A stretch of 64,000 nt of DNA from Lophius americanus (lineage: Eukaryota; Chordata; Actinopteri; Lophiiformes; Lophiidae), in contig JBBDHG010000051.1 of the NCBI GenBank assembly GCA_037951165.1, positions 9,797,001-9,861,000 of the forward strand, given 5' to 3'. This document shows positions 13,801 through 28,800 of the stretch, one piece after another; the stretch's first letter is position 1, and each line of letters starts with the position of its first letter. A program made the translations under genes and the position numbers. Below the pieces are notes generated by a model. The model did no database searches. It worked only from the letters and a program-made list of their open reading frames with translations, and was not told where the DNA came from.

Positions 13801-16800
13801 ATTTCTCCCCATCCCAGCCTCTGTCTCCTCCCCAGCAAACAAGAAAGCCTTTTTTCAAAGAATTCACTTATAACCTTGTTAAGAGTCTGTTTCTGGGTCC
13901 AAACCAAAACTCAGCCTTACGTAAATCCATGTAATGATCTGGATCATCATCATCTGGAATCGGAATCATCCGATTTCTTTTAAGAAAGGGATAAGATTTT
14001 TGTTTCTAACTTCATGGATCCAGCTAACAACCTTTTGGCAAAAATGTATAAGATCTAGCTCACATTAAATGATCTGGATCCAGGTAATAACCCAGATCTG
14101 GGGATCCAGATAACATTTTGAGACTGGAAAAAAACAAACTACAGAAATCAACATTGGAGAAAACATCATCTCCTTTGCGTCCAATAGAAATAACTAGGCC
14201 TATGCTATCATCTCCAACAGCAAGGGTATATCCCCAAAAATTCCACTATCCCCTGCGTTGTACGACACAATCCACAGATTGAACTTCCCAAATGAAATGT
14301 GGAGTTATGAGCACAGAATGTTTTGTAAAAGTGCTGCTCACTCAGAGTGGCGTGGGTGTTGGGTAAGCACAAGATGCTTTTTCTCCCATAATAAGCAGCA
14401 GTGTTTGACACAACGTAAAATAGTTTTTCATTGCACTTTGATTCCTGAAATCTTGATATATTCGTTTACCAAAGCATTCTTTGGTGGGTTTGTTTTATTT
14501 GAGTATTTATTTGAATTTATGTCAAAATGGAAATGGCATTTTATTTTATTATAGTATGTATTTTTGCTGTTGCTTTGAATGTAACAGTATTATATGGCTT
14601 GTGGCTTGACCGACTATAATAAATGGAACCTTGACTCGTTGAAACATTTTTTGGTGGACCTTTAACATTTGTATTTGAGTACCCCTGTCCTATTTAATAA
14701 TAAGTGTAAACAGAGATGATGTCAATATCGAAAAAGAATCACAAGAATGTGTTTATGCTTGTGGAGAAATACAAAGTTTATACTAGGCATTAGTTTAAAA
14801 TCCGGAGTGCCAAATCCAGTGCTTCAGGCAAGAGAGAGAATTCAGTAGCGGAGGTTTGTCAGTTTGTCAGTTTACCTTTTTAAATGCAAGCTTACAAACC
14901 TAAACTGTTGAATACAGTAGAAGAGGTGAGATACTTCTGGAAGAAGAAAATGATTGTTTTCAACAATCAGATAGGAATCAGACAATACTGCATAAATAAA
15001 ACACACAGTCACTGCAGTTTCCAATGCAGTGGGTCGTACTTCCCTGGTATGGGCTTTGTGCTATGAATCTGTCTGTGATAAATGATGGTCTGGTGGAAAA
15101 TCAACCATTTCATGCTGCCTCTATCACCACTTCCACCCCGTCTCCACAGACTGAGCAGCTTCATCGTTCCTCAGCCATCACAAACATCCCAGCAGAGTGT
15201 AAGCGGCAAAGATTTTCTGACAAGGCAAAAAAAGGATTCGGTGGTTCAGTTTAGAAATGTTTGGCAACATGTGTTTGCCTTCACACCAGATGCAACATCT
15301 ACTCCCAAGGGTGAAAGTCAAGTCTGTGAGCCGCCACTCAACCCCCAACTCTGTCGCTCATTTTTTATGTACGCAGATTTGGTAGAAGTGCGGTGCTTCT
15401 CATCCAGGTGCACTAGGATGTAATTTGCATCTGAATGAGACATTAGAGATGTTCCAAAATAGGTTCTCGTGGAGCATTTTAAAATTTTATATCCACAATG
15501 ACATTAGTATCGGTAAGTCCTGGAGTGATTTTGGGAAGTGTCGGATTTACATTTCTGGCACTAGGAGGAGCTTTATCTCCAAAAAATTTTTCGTACATAA
15601 CTTCTTAACCTTTGGGCCGATTTATCCCAAATTCCAGGCATGTGAATGGACTCGAGGAGATCTATCTTCTATTTATCATATTTTACTCTGATAGATCAGA
15701 TTTTAGTCACTAGAGGGAATTTCTCTTTTTCTACTACATAATTTTGCATTTGAGAAGTTCTATTGAGGGATTGCTTTTGCATTGCAGAGGAATGGGGGGT
15801 CGTCGAGGACGACAGCATAGAGCTAGTTTTCAGCCGATGTCATTTAAGCCAAAATCAAAAATCGCAATGCAAAAATGATTCTTTTTCCCACAGCCCAGCA
15901 GCCTTGGTAGTATGTTGTTGGGAAGGAAACTTTCTTAATAATTTGGCAGCATGACAGGATTAACATGATACGGGGAGAGGTGTGTTAAATGACTTGTGTA
16001 CCTTAGTGTGTGGAATTGATCTGCAGCTGCTCTTGTCTGTGTGTGAGAGGGTTTTTTTTTGTGGAAATCCTTCTCCCTTCTCTTGTCCTAAGTGGTTCTT
16101 CAGGTATTTAATAAAACTGTTGTATTGAACCTTTTTTTCACAGCACAGTGTCGCTCATATTAAAACATTTACACACTGCAAGACAGTGGAGTACCAGCAT
16201 CCCTAATATTTGGTGTGCCGGTTATGTAATCACTTTTAGGAACGTCTGCACTGAAAAGTGAGAGCAAGATGACGGAGTCAGCAGCACAGGTGCCTCATAA
16301 CGAAAACTTTCTGGGTCCCCATCCACTTCTTGCCTTTGGCCGTTTCTGTGTAGATTTTGCATGTTCACCACATGTTTGCATTGGTTCTCTCCAGCCAGCT
16401 AATGCGGGACTGCATTTCATCCAAACTATATGCAGATCATCTGTTACCAGCATTGTGATGAGTCATGCAAAAATCTGTGAATTTTCCCACCAAGCCCACC
16501 CTCTGGGAAAAATCAATAATCTTGATTGCCCCTTGATCCCAGCCTTTGGCATTGGCGTCCATTATTACAGACTGTTTGAGAAGATCTTTGCTGTCCTGGT
16601 ATGATTTTGTTTTCCAACATCATCATGTTAGGGTCTGGAATGCTCAAATCAATTAATTCCCTGTTCATCTGCACATTGATCAAAAACGTGTGCGCCCTCA
16701 GGACACTATAATTAATTTCTGAGATGATGCAGCCATCCAGTGGTGTGACCTCTCTAAAAACACAAAGAGCTGTGAGACAGGATTTATCTTGAGCTGAATG

Positions 16801-19800
16801 AAAAGAAGTCAGACTAGCTGTTGTTTGACCCGAGGGCTGAGAGCAATCTCAGACTGGTGCTCATTGTCAATGAAGCCATCCCTCCGTTCTGCTCTTATGA
16901 CCACCAGAGATGTTATAGATGTAACACTCGGCTGGAAGACCTGTGCTGAAGACTCCACACTGCGATATCGGATGCATTTTTTCTTTGCTCAGACTTTTGG
17001 TCTGTTGTCGTCAGTCTTTGCAAGAGGTTTGTAATCAGAGAGAAAATACCAAACTCATTTCTTTTTTTTTTCTTTCTATTTTACCCTCTGGTACACAATT
17101 CTGGATCCCCAAAAAGTAAACTGAGCCGTTGTGAGCATTAGTTCACGTTTCTGCCCATTAAGATTTTCAACACTAGGGCTGAGTGAGTGACTTCATACTT
17201 ACTAGTCTGGACAAAGGCAGAATGTTGACATATCTTTTGCACATACACAATTTTAGTATTTGTTCTCTTTCCATTCATGCTGGCTTTTTTTTTTTTTATC
17301 AACAAACACTAAGGTACAGAACAAAATGGATTTGGATGAGTTCAAATCTGTCTGGACAGCTTTTATGATGTATTTGTGACATATAGTGAGTGATGGAACG
17401 TCTCCAGCTCCATGTTTGCTCATTTTGTTTATGTGTTACCATACACCACTCTATGTTGTCATGTTACATGATATTTAGAGTCGCATCATGTGACATCACA
17501 TCCTGTTTTAGTATTTTTATATCTTTTATGTATGCAGCACAGAACAAAGTTTGTTTGAAAGTGGGCAGAAACATAAAGTCAGTTAAACGGCTCCTGCTGC
17601 TTTCACACAAAGTAGAGTGATTGAAATTTTTCGAATCGCTCTACGAGGGATCATTCTAGAATGAGTAATGTAGGCCCATAAAGACGGGTGAAATTATCCA
17701 TATATTTCTTTCCACTATTTCACCCTTATTGCAACTACAACCAAAGTAAACACAACTGCTGCTTTGGTTGATGGAAGTCATAGATACGCCTGCAAACCAA
17801 ACACTGCCGTGTCTGAGTTTATTATATCATATTATCCAGAGGGGGACAAAGACAGCTCTGATAAACTTCCTCCTCTTCCACATCAACGTCTTACTGACAT
17901 GTGGACAATTTAAAATTTTGAAATTCTGCGCAGAATTCTCCAAAATTCTCCACAGCGTCACATGAATTTCCCGCTTGCGTGAAATAGTCCACCTTAAGCC
18001 AATGAGACGACCTGAGTAGTCTCACTCATTCTGAGTAAGTCACATATACCTCTTTCTCTCTCAATAACCACTCTTTGCACATGTTGGCCGTCACAGAGAT
18101 GCAGGGTGCATGCTGTTAAACCCACTTTAGACTCTGATCATTTCAGGTCTTGCGCTCTGGAGGGGTTCCCTAGCTGAAAATACAAACATTCTGCTTTCAA
18201 AACACTTTTGGCATTCACGGTCTTCAGTTTCAATTTTGGAAAGAAAAGCTGATGCTATAAAGAGCTGTTTCCTCTCTCGCTGGCAGAGAGCGTACCTGCC
18301 AGTTGGTTATCTGCTGTAGTCCTTGTGGTGTGTTCAAGTGCATCTTTTTGGCATCGTCACAGGTGACATGAAGTACTGTGTGTTTGTTGTATATTGTTCT
18401 TTCATGTCATTTCATTGTTTCTTCGTCTTAACACATAATTAAGGATACTGGTCATCTTAAACCGGGCTTACACTGTATACTGCCCGGTCCAATCATGGCG
18501 CACGGCCACAACAGGCTACAGGGACCATTGTGTTGCGGCAACTTGTCACTTTTGACAAGTTTCGGCAGACATAGACTGGTAGGTGGCTAGGACAAAGTGG
18601 ACAGTATAGATGGGGTTAAGCTAGCTACGTTAAACTGTATAGAGCAGTTACATTTCAAACCCAAGGTCTGCTGGCCACATCCGGCCTGCAGAACAATTAT
18701 ATCCAGCCCGTGAGGCGGCACAAACATTGAAGATACTACAAATCCCAGAATGCACTGAGCTAGCTGGTACATCAATCAGTGCCCACGCTCCCTCCTTCTC
18801 AGCTCCTCTGCTGTGAAAAATCCGTGTTTATCCAGTCACTTTAATGAACATTAAGCTCATCCTTAGGAGGCTATGCATCCTGGGAGAGGATATGGATTAA
18901 AAAAAAAAATGTAAAGCTGAATAATAAACGTATTAGCAAGTCGCACAGTCGTATTAGTAAATGGAATGCACATTTAATTAACCAGCGAGTGCTATCACGT
19001 CCTCCAGCCATCCAACATGTGTAAGTACTGTTGCGAGAAGAAAACATTAAGTTGCTTACATTTAATTGGAAATGCTCCTGGAAGGTATTCATTCACATGA
19101 CTGTTTTCTGAGGAGCAGCTGCTCCTTACTGCAGGAACAGATACGAGAAGCAACAGTCTACTTTTACTGTTTTAATATGGCAGAAGAAAGAAAACGTCTT
19201 AATCAGCCAAGCCATTAACAATGGTTATCTAAACTTCCTTTTTGTTGATATTGTTAAATAAAAACATAATTATTTTGTATGTAATTTGAAAATATAGTTC
19301 TCTGGCTTTTGTGATGCCTGTTAATAAAAACTTTGCATCGGAAATGATTTTGTGAAACACTGCTTATACAGAGGGAATAATAATTATTCCCTATAGTAGG
19401 GATTAATTATGCAGATCTTTTTTGAATTTTAAATAAGAATAAATTCTCGTAATACCTCAGATTAAACATGACTTGCTATGTCACCGTGGCGACTCAGATG
19501 CTCAGAAGCCACTTTACACAGGTGCAATTAGAAAGGAAGGAGCTGACGTCAGGTGATCGGGTCGTTGCCCTGCTTCAATTGTGCATATACCCGAGTCGGA
19601 CATGTTAGAAAAGCATCAGATCATCCGACGGCTGTCTTGGAGCTTTATCTATACGCTGCACAACAAATGACACCAATCAATGCCTGACCTGATGGTCGTG
19701 GGGCCCATAATCGGGCTCAAATCACACAGTGCACACCTGCTTTAGTTGTGCTCTTTCATGGAGGTGTGCAGCTGGTAGTACTTTGTTGTGAAGGAATTTG

Positions 19801-22800
19801 TTTTGTCCAGGCCAAATTACATATATACCATTTATATCGGTGTATGGAGCCTCCCTAAGGGTGCTGTCATCTGTGTCTCAGTGTATTTTACTGCCAATTT
19901 CCTCTTCTGTCCTCTAAAAGTTTGTGATGAGAGGAGAGTTTTTTTTCCCTTGTGGCATTCAGGTGCAACTCTTTGGCCCCGTCACTGCTGAAATAAAGCA
20001 ACGTCTGTCTTTGTCGCCATAATTTCTTTCACGTCATTTTTTGGTGCCTTGGGCCTAACATGTACTAAATGCTATTGGCCCTGTTAAGCTATCTTTTGCC
20101 ATATCAGAGGTGGCGTATGAGTAAACTGCTTTGCTGATGTCTTTTACTGCATTTACTTTTACTATTCAGTTTGTGTTTTTATCCACTTTGGACTTGGATG
20201 ACTGCGTCCAGAGCAAATTTCCCTACGGCAATAATAAAACACATCTTATCTCATCTGTATGGGGACGGTGCTATAAACCACAAATCCTCCTAGACAACAA
20301 TAGATTTAAAAAAATGCCTTTAATGAATCCAATTCTCTGATATTCCTCAGTGAACCCCATGGGAGTCACTCTTACTCCAGGTCGAGTAAGCCACCTCCCT
20401 CTTTATTCCAGCGCTCAGTAACTCATACATGAGGCGCGGACAAATATAACAGTGCATATGTCAGCCTTGGGGGAAAATGGATAATGAAATGTGGCCTACA
20501 TCCCACTACAGCGCAGAGACCATCATAGATCATTGCTCTGCCTTTGTGTGGTGGTTATTTGATCTCTCGGGTGGCTGCGGGGTGTGACAAACTGGCCTTT
20601 CAGTGTGTCGGTACTGGCTCAGCAGTGATGAAGCAGATCAGTTACGCTGATAATGATGCTGCCGGTGGACATGTGGAGCAGGTTTGAGAGCAACACAAGC
20701 ATTGAGTCATTTTGAATTATTTACCCTCATAAATGAGTGTTGTTGTGTTTATATGTCTCAACGTCGCTGCCTGAGTGTCTCAGCGTGCAGAATAACTATT
20801 TTCACTTCTATATTATGCATGTTTCTTTCTTGTTATCTCTCATTTCCAAAAGGGGAACTGGAATCCACCATGTCTGCATTCAAAACCTTTTTTTCACAGC
20901 TGCCTTTACAAATGAATAAACAATTGGAGATGCAATTTTTCCGTGTCAGAGACAGAAAAAAACTTACTGAAAGTGGTAATAAAATGGTAATAATTGGGTG
21001 ACCTTGAAGGAGTATATGTCTGTAAGAGGTCAGAAATGTAGGTGGGTGCTGACCATGAATCAGTGCTGCAAAAAACATCCAGAGGGGGAGTGATTACCTG
21101 GACACACGTGTGGTAGTTTCTGGGTGAGAACCATGAATCGGTACCAAAAAATGCAAAACTACCAGTTTCTATTTAATTTCTCAATACTTTCAACTACACA
21201 CAATTGATACTTTTGATGTCTTATACACATTTTACATTTCAAACTTCAAAGGAATGGCATACAAAATGAGATGCCCCCTCTTTCCCTGCATGAAGAAGGA
21301 GAGAGAGCAGAGGGAGGAGGTTGTCTAGAGGCCCGGGGAAGGTCAGGTTGACCAGAGTCATGAGCCACATTTGTCCCTCTATTTGTTTAAACGTTTGGAT
21401 TAACTTCGCCAATGCTATGGGCTCTGAAAAGCCCCCAATCTTCTGCTTTGAACAAACAATCACCCTGATTGAACTCATGTATTAAAATATGAAGGATCCA
21501 AATAAACAGCAGAAGCGATGATTCCATAATATCCATGACTCTTCAGGGGCATAATTACATATTATAGCATCTGAGGTTGAAGTGGGGAATTCCTCCCCAA
21601 AACACAACCTTTTCAAAATCGATGCCAAAAACATTATCTGAGCCAAAATGATCAACAATAAAAATCAAATTCAAAAGTGAAAAGACTTAAATGTGACTAA
21701 TGAAGCCCGAGGGCTGAACTTAGTTTTAATGACAGTGTGGGTGATGTGATACTTCACACTTTCACACGTCTTCCAATTAAACTCCGCTGCTCTAATCACC
21801 GGATTATTATCCGAACGTAGGATATGGAGCGACTTCCTTCCAAGTCAAGCTCTCTAGGTTTAAGATACGGACTTCAAGGGAAACTTAAATGAAGTAGAAG
21901 AAGAAGATAAAAAAGCTAAAGAAAAAAACTAGAAGTCAGCTTCCACATAAATTCTTAAAAGTAATGAGAGTGTTGTGCAGACCCCTTTGAAGCAAGCTTT
22001 AGTGCCAGTGCATGGCTCAAGGGCACTGTGGTCATTAATATAAGATGTGGATTTGTGAATTAAAGAGAAAACAGTACGCATGATCACATGATCACCCTCA
22101 TGACATTTTTGTGCCTGGCAAGACTACAATTACATCAAGGGATTCCAATGGGGCAAATTATTTGAATAACGTAACTATTTACATACTATTTATTTAAAAC
22201 GTACTGTGTTTCGTACATAGTGTAAATTAGCTGTTAAGGGGTGTTTGGGATGGAAGAATTAAGGGAGCTTGTAGATGTCACCTCAAAACGTTTAAACACT
22301 AATACACTAAATACACTTAATACACTAAATTGCTGTAACATAAGCACCGCCCTGGTATCCCTCCCTAGTAGAGCTCATGCTCTGTGAATTCTAACACCTT
22401 TCAGTCAGAACAAACAGGACGATAACTTTATCAGAAACTTGTGCTATAGTAGTTCTTCTATTGCAACACAGGTTGGCGTTTTTAGCTGACATCAATGAGC
22501 CTCGGGCGCCTATGAACCAAGTCTCTGAATCATCACTTTCATAGGTACGAAAATCAAATCAATTTTATTTATGTAACACCAAGACACTTTCCAAAAAGAG
22601 CAGGTCTAGACCATACTCATAATTCTACTGAACAGGCAGAAACCCGAGCAGATCCTGACTCATGGTAGGCAGCCTTTTTTCCTTGACAGGTTGGATTGAG
22701 AGAGAGAGAGAGTGAGAGAGAGAGTGTGCACTGCAGACCAGAACAAGACCTGCCGTCCTCGAGATGCTCTGACTGGCTAATCTCGTTTGGTCCTTTTCAA

Positions 22801-25800
22801 AGTCATTCAGATCATTAAAAATTGTCAATTATTCCTGCTTATTTCAAATCAACTGTACTTGCTGTCAAATGTATCCCACCCTCTGACAGGTGCCATTTTA
22901 ACGATATAATCAATGTTTGTCGCACTTCATGCGTCAGTGGTTATAATGTTGTGGCAGATCCGGTTGCATCACTGTCTAATGACACCCTTTGTAAATCTTT
23001 TCTAGGGGGGCCTCCAAAATTGGACCAGTTTCTTATAGCAGTTTCCCTCTCCTGCTGGTTAGAAAGTTGTGTCTGATTAGGTTAAGTTGCTATTTAGGTT
23101 GGCCATTTTTTTCTTGAGGGGCCTAAACATGATCCCAGTCTCTCTCTTCTGCTGGAGCCGTGATGCCGTGGCCGGCTGGAGTTCCAAGTTTATGTGTAAT
23201 GTGGTCATTACTGAGAACCTGCTGTCCCTCCATTACCTCCTTGGGTTTGAAGTCTGTTGAATCACAGTTGAGTCAATTTAGAACAAGCTCTCGGGGAATA
23301 CTGGCTTAATCTCCTTCATCTGAGCAACATGAGTCGTGTGATGGTCTGAATTGGTCACCAGCTGTGACAGGAAGTCAAGAGGGGCTCTGAACACATCACA
23401 CTTTATCCTGAAATGTTGTTGAGAGTGGTGAACGTGATTACTATGAGCCTACCTGTTGGAGAAGACTTTGCTGTAATTGTAGACTTGGATCTCCAGCATC
23501 TCGTTTCCATCCAGCGTGCTGGCAATGGGCCACCGAAAAGTCTGGGAATTAAAAAGAAAAAAAGAAGGACATTTGAGCTACAATTTAAGATTATTTAATT
23601 ATTCCATCATCCATCAATTCATTCTTTGGTTAATGAAAAATGTAATTTTTGTGTCCCTTTAAAATCTCATTTCCTCCATATTTCACAAATTGAGTCGAAA
23701 ATCAAATCACTTGTAAAAAAAACACATCTCATGTGGATGAACTGTTTTTGGTGCCTGTCATGTCTTAGAAAACTAGAGGCAGAGGATTGTTTGAGTATTA
23801 AATACATCTAAGACATCTAAGATCTATCTACATCTCTCATACTGTCTTATCATCGTGAGCCAGTACGATGATTAGACAGTATCATCGTACAAAAAGTGCA
23901 TTACAAACAGGCAGGTTAAATATCAACTTTACTAAAATATCTACAAATGTACAATATTTGAAACTCGTCTGCCAGAATCCTAAAAAACGTGTGACACTTT
24001 TATGACTCCCCAAGACAAATTCACAAGCAGGGAATCAAGCAGAATAACTATATCTTATACACAGGAACAGAAATGTGTTCTATGAGATGTGCCCACAGAT
24101 TTCATTATGGAGACAAAAGTCATCAATTGTCATCACAACATTCATCAATTGTGAATGTGGGTGAATATCTATTTGCTAAATGTATTTTCTTGTTATTATT
24201 GTTGTTGTTTAGCTGCTGACATTCAGCCTGTGATCTCCCTCGGAGTGATGGTCGCTGGCTGGGGTTATATCTAATTTCCTGGAAACCGTGTTAGAGTGTG
24301 AACGCTGCAGATATCGGCAGAAGGTGGCCTCAGCATGGTGTTAATGATGAACGGGTGACAGCACACACTGCTAATGGGAGGATTAACACACGTGCCGACA
24401 CACACACTGGAACTCACATGACTAACACACACCCTCTGAAAACATTATGATTATGTTTTCTTAATCCAGCCTGGAGACAGTGGGGATTCCTCCGGAGTGA
24501 GGAAACAATCGTTAGTCTGCTACAACACAAGCATGGGGACAAATCTATCTACACATTCCTGCTCTCAGCTCTTTGCTCAGGATAATGTCCAAAGCGGTGC
24601 TTATCACTATCGTCACACACGTAGAACACAGCACGCAGACTAATGCTGATTCATGCTGCCACAGGCCCCCCCCAACGGACAAAATGGATGAATTTCCCAC
24701 AATGCACCACATAATATACAGAGAGAGATTCCATTAAGGTTAAAAATGGGAAACGTTTAGTTTCTTTTTAGCTGTGAAAGCTAAACCTGCGCCAACGCCA
24801 CTAAAACCTCAGAAAATACTTTCCAGCTAATTTCAAAGTAAAATAAAAACTTTATGATCCATGATTGATATGAATGATCATAAACTCTTATTGGAGGTTA
24901 TACCTGCTCTCTGTCTGTGTCTGTTACTATACTGTGAACCAATATGTATTCCACCTTCAGGTGTGCAGTATGTAAATGATGGGCACCATGACATCACCAG
25001 CTGTGTCCCTTTAAGAATGTGATCTTTTCTTATTGTGGTGATAGTCACATGTATACCGATCAGCCATATCATTGTAACTGCCTGGCTTATATTGTATAAG
25101 TCTTCATACAGCTGTTTTCACAGTGAAGTATAATTCTGTTTATAAATCTCTAAATTGAATAAAATTGGCCAAAATCATCATTCCTTTGGGCTCTTCCCTT
25201 TAGGAGTCGCCACAGTAGATTATCCTTTCTGAATATTGATTTAGCATAGCTTTAACAGTAGCTGACACAGCCTTGCCTATTCATCCAGGCTTGTAGCTGA
25301 CACTAGAAGTCCACTGACGTGTGATCCCCATGTGGCTCGGTTAAATAGGCCCAACTCCCAATTAAATTGGCCTAAATCAGGCCTTTCAATTTTGCTGAAA
25401 TAGTCTATAAATTAAAAAAGTCTACAATCTCCCTTTGACATTAATGAAGTATGATCTTTTCTTCAAAGACAGACATACACAATATGAGGTGGTCGGTTTT
25501 GATATTATAGTTAATTGATGTTTCACATACAAAATTATGCCCTGTAGCTTTTCACTAGCAAAGAAAAAAATAATGGCATACACAAAGAAATATTATGAAC
25601 GTAATAAACTCCAGCTCTAGTAGGCATACACGGTTACCGGGGGATCAAGTGCTTGAGCTTCTCTCAGTATTCCTGCTTCATGCATCATCAAATTAGATGA
25701 TGAAAAAAAAAGAATATGTTTGTCTCCCTGCTGGATGATCTGTCACAGGAGAAAGTCCTGTTGGACTGTGCATTCTGTTTAGATCCGTGGCCGGAGAGAA

Positions 25801-28800
25801 AGAGATAGTGAACTGGGTTCATGGAGAGAGAGAATCTTATTGGCAGAGGTTTCCCGCAGTCTGCCATGGGGATTCAACTCAGCCGGCAAGGGTAGGCTAG
25901 TCCCACAAGAATAACCTCCATGACGCTACATCCCATCCTTCCCAATTAAACTTGAAAAGTTTATGGGTCGATGGTGGTGGACGACTTACTGTGCGTCCCC
26001 AAACATCACCACTTCCTGAGTGCAGTTGGATTGAGAGCTCGACATAACCCTTATCCTCCTCTCCTCCTGGGTAAGGAAGGGCGGGATTCCATTCCCCCGG
26101 ATTCCAGTCTCCACTTTACCACGATGTGAAAAGAAACAATTATGTTTGTTTGTAGAAAACAACAACATACTATTTCTAAATATATCTGTGTCATAGAACA
26201 TCATCCCTTGACAGGATACTTGACATTATTTTGACTCTTGAAAGCCACCATAGATTCCTGCATAGGAAGGGATGAACTGAGGTAAGCTATTGGTTGCAAT
26301 CTGGAACTTCAGAGCTTGATACCACTATATTTTACACATTGCACCTTTAAATAACCAGACCTATGCTTTCCCCCCGACAGCAAGGGTATATCCCCAATAA
26401 GTACCCAGTCTTAATCCCCCCGATTGTGAAAATTTTTAAGTAATGTCCACAGTATTTTTTTGGTTAAAAAAATGTCCCCCTAACGAGTAAAATCTGATTT
26501 ATAAGTGTCCAACCTGATAGAAGATGGATGGATCTCCTCGAGTCGATTTATATGCACCACATTTGGACTAAATGGAATCAACAGCTGAAAAAATTATGCC
26601 CTTGACAGATTTGTAGGTAAAGCTCCCACTAGTGTCGGTAATTAGACACTGACCTCTCCCAAAATTTACCCAGTTCTTCTTCCCATCAAGGTCTATGCTG
26701 GTATAAAAGTTGATAATGATCCATGAGATAGTATTTGAGTTGTCATGTTAAAATGAAAGATGTGCAGCGTCCGTCAGCTAATCAATATAGAAAACAGACA
26801 TAAGAATCTTGAGCTGCCGTCTGTTTCTCCTCCTCGCGGCGCCACAAACCATGACTAATGTAAAACTGCTGCAATGCGCTTCCTCTCAAATCCAGTCTGC
26901 TTTAAAAGCGTATCCCAGATTGTGTGGACCGTACAACATTATTCTGGGAAACCTTTATCCTGTACAATGCTCTAATGGCGGTGTGAGGCAGCTCATTAAT
27001 AAGAACAGGTGTGATGTTCCTACCCAGAAGCCCTGAGGCCTAGGCGACCTATCAGAGGGGCAAATGCTCCGCTCAAATGCTTCTATCGCCACTGTGATCC
27101 CACGCCGGATCATTGTGGCGAGCAGGGGGAAGCGATGACCTGGTCGTCCTCGCTTCCCCCTGCTCGCCATTCTTTCCTGCATAACTCAGGACTGTTGCCA
27201 TGGACACAGAGGAGGAAAACAGCTGATGGTTCATTACAGAGGATTTGTTGTGTACATGATGCAAAACGGGAATGGCTTCTCCTTACTGTAAGAGCATCTT
27301 CCTGCAGTCAAGCTGCTTTTACAGGCGTGTTGGTCGTGTGATGATTCTGCAGGCTTACATGTGTGTGGATAAAAGGATGAGAGGAGACTGCTGCGAGAGG
27401 AAGAGGAGACTGCTGCGAGAGGAAGAGGAGACTGCTGCGAGAGGAACTATGAGCCTCCGTCTCACAACAGCTGCCTCCATGTGCTGTATGATATTTTGAA
27501 TAATGAATGCTCTGGGTTCGCTGTCATGTAAGGAGCAAGATTGAGCAACAGTAAATGATTCTTGTAAACATAATCTGAAAAAACAACAACTTGTGTCTGC
27601 TTGATTAATGGTCCTGCAGTAGCAGGAATACCAATGTTTGATATAACATATATATAGAAGAGCGGCCCGGGAGCAGCGGTAGCACAGCTGCCTTAAAGCA
27701 AGAAGGTTCCGGGTTCAAATCCTATAATCCTGTTAATAATAATTATTATTATTATTAGCATTATCATTATTAGTATCCTGGGATCCCCAGGATGAGAAGG
27801 AGCGTGTTGCTGGGGAAAGGGATGTTCAGGGTCTCTTCTAGTCCTGCTGCCGCCGCAGCCCGGCCCCGGATAGTATAGAGGAAAGTAGATGGATGGATCC
27901 TATTGTTACAGCCGATATCATTGTTGTTCACTCTACTGTCACCCTCTCTCTCACTCCCTCGCCCTCTCTCTCTATTCCTTTCCCTCACACTTCCTCACCT
28001 TCTCTCTCGCACTCTCTCTCTTTCTCACCCTCTCATTCAACCCTTCACCCTCTCTCTTGCACTCTCTCTCTCACTATCTTTCACCCCTTCACCCCTCTCT
28101 TGCATTCTCTCTCTCCCTCTCTTTCACCCCTTCACCCTCTCTCTTGCACTCTCTCTCTCACTATCTTTCACCCCTTCACCCCTCTCTTGCATTCTCTCTC
28201 TCTATCCCCCCTCCCTCTGTCTGACAATCCTTCTGTCTCTCTCTGACTCTCAACCAAACCATTGATGGTAACATGCCGTCCAAGGTCGCCTTTGTTGTGA
28301 ATTTGCGCTTTTACATAAAACTGATTTGATTTGAAATTTGAAATTCGGTCTGAGTTTGCACGTTCTCCCAATGTTTGCCATGGTTCCCTCCTGGCACTCC
28401 AGTTTCCTCCCACAGTCAAAAAACGTGCAACATAGTGGAATTGATTACTTTAAAATTGCCTGCAGGTGTGAATGGTTGCCTGTGTTGACTGAAACACTCA
28501 AATGAGTGCCTAAATCAAACTGTAAGAATGTATTTAATTTTATTGAGCTCAATGTGAAAATGGATCGGCTGCTTCTTCGGAAGTTATACAATCTCAGTTG
28601 TAAATAAACAAAACAAAACAGTTGGAATATGATGAAAAAATGAAGCTTAAAATAATGAAAAATGATTCCATGTCGTGACATTGGGGGTATTTGAGCTGTT
28701 GTGAAGGAGTGTGGCTTGAAATTTCTTTGTGAGTTTCATGATAAACTTTTTTTGCTAAAGATTTCAAACCTCATAACACAAATATTATGTGAGATAGATA

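Larger units (their letters stand above)
8203..23452 (-). other. Otoferlin intron 3 (15.3 kb)
   Basis: The largest intron in the window. Recognisable repeats are listed separately. I could assign nothing in 8210-8610, 9015-9460, 11110-12240, 12430-13000, 13070-14180, 14260-15430, 15720-16340, 16400-20130, 20255-22545 and 22970-23450, apart from short A/T runs. A diverged direct similarity between about 18300-18400 and 19940-20040 (both with a GTGGNRTTCAGGTGCA-like phrase) suggests an old dispersed repeat. Confidence 0.8.

Noticed and set aside
18545..18570. Small inverted repeat AACTTGTCA/TGACAAGTT
   Set aside because: Nine-bp arms are expected by chance at this window size.
18655..18780. 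Possible hAT-type terminus (GGCCACATCCGGCCTGCAG)
   Set aside because: Resembles the ends of some fish hAT elements, but no inverted partner was seen nearby.
27889..28265. Three overlapping Ser/Leu/Pro-rich frames of 111-120 codons
   Set aside because: Composition artefact of the polypyrimidine array; all three frames are open at once.
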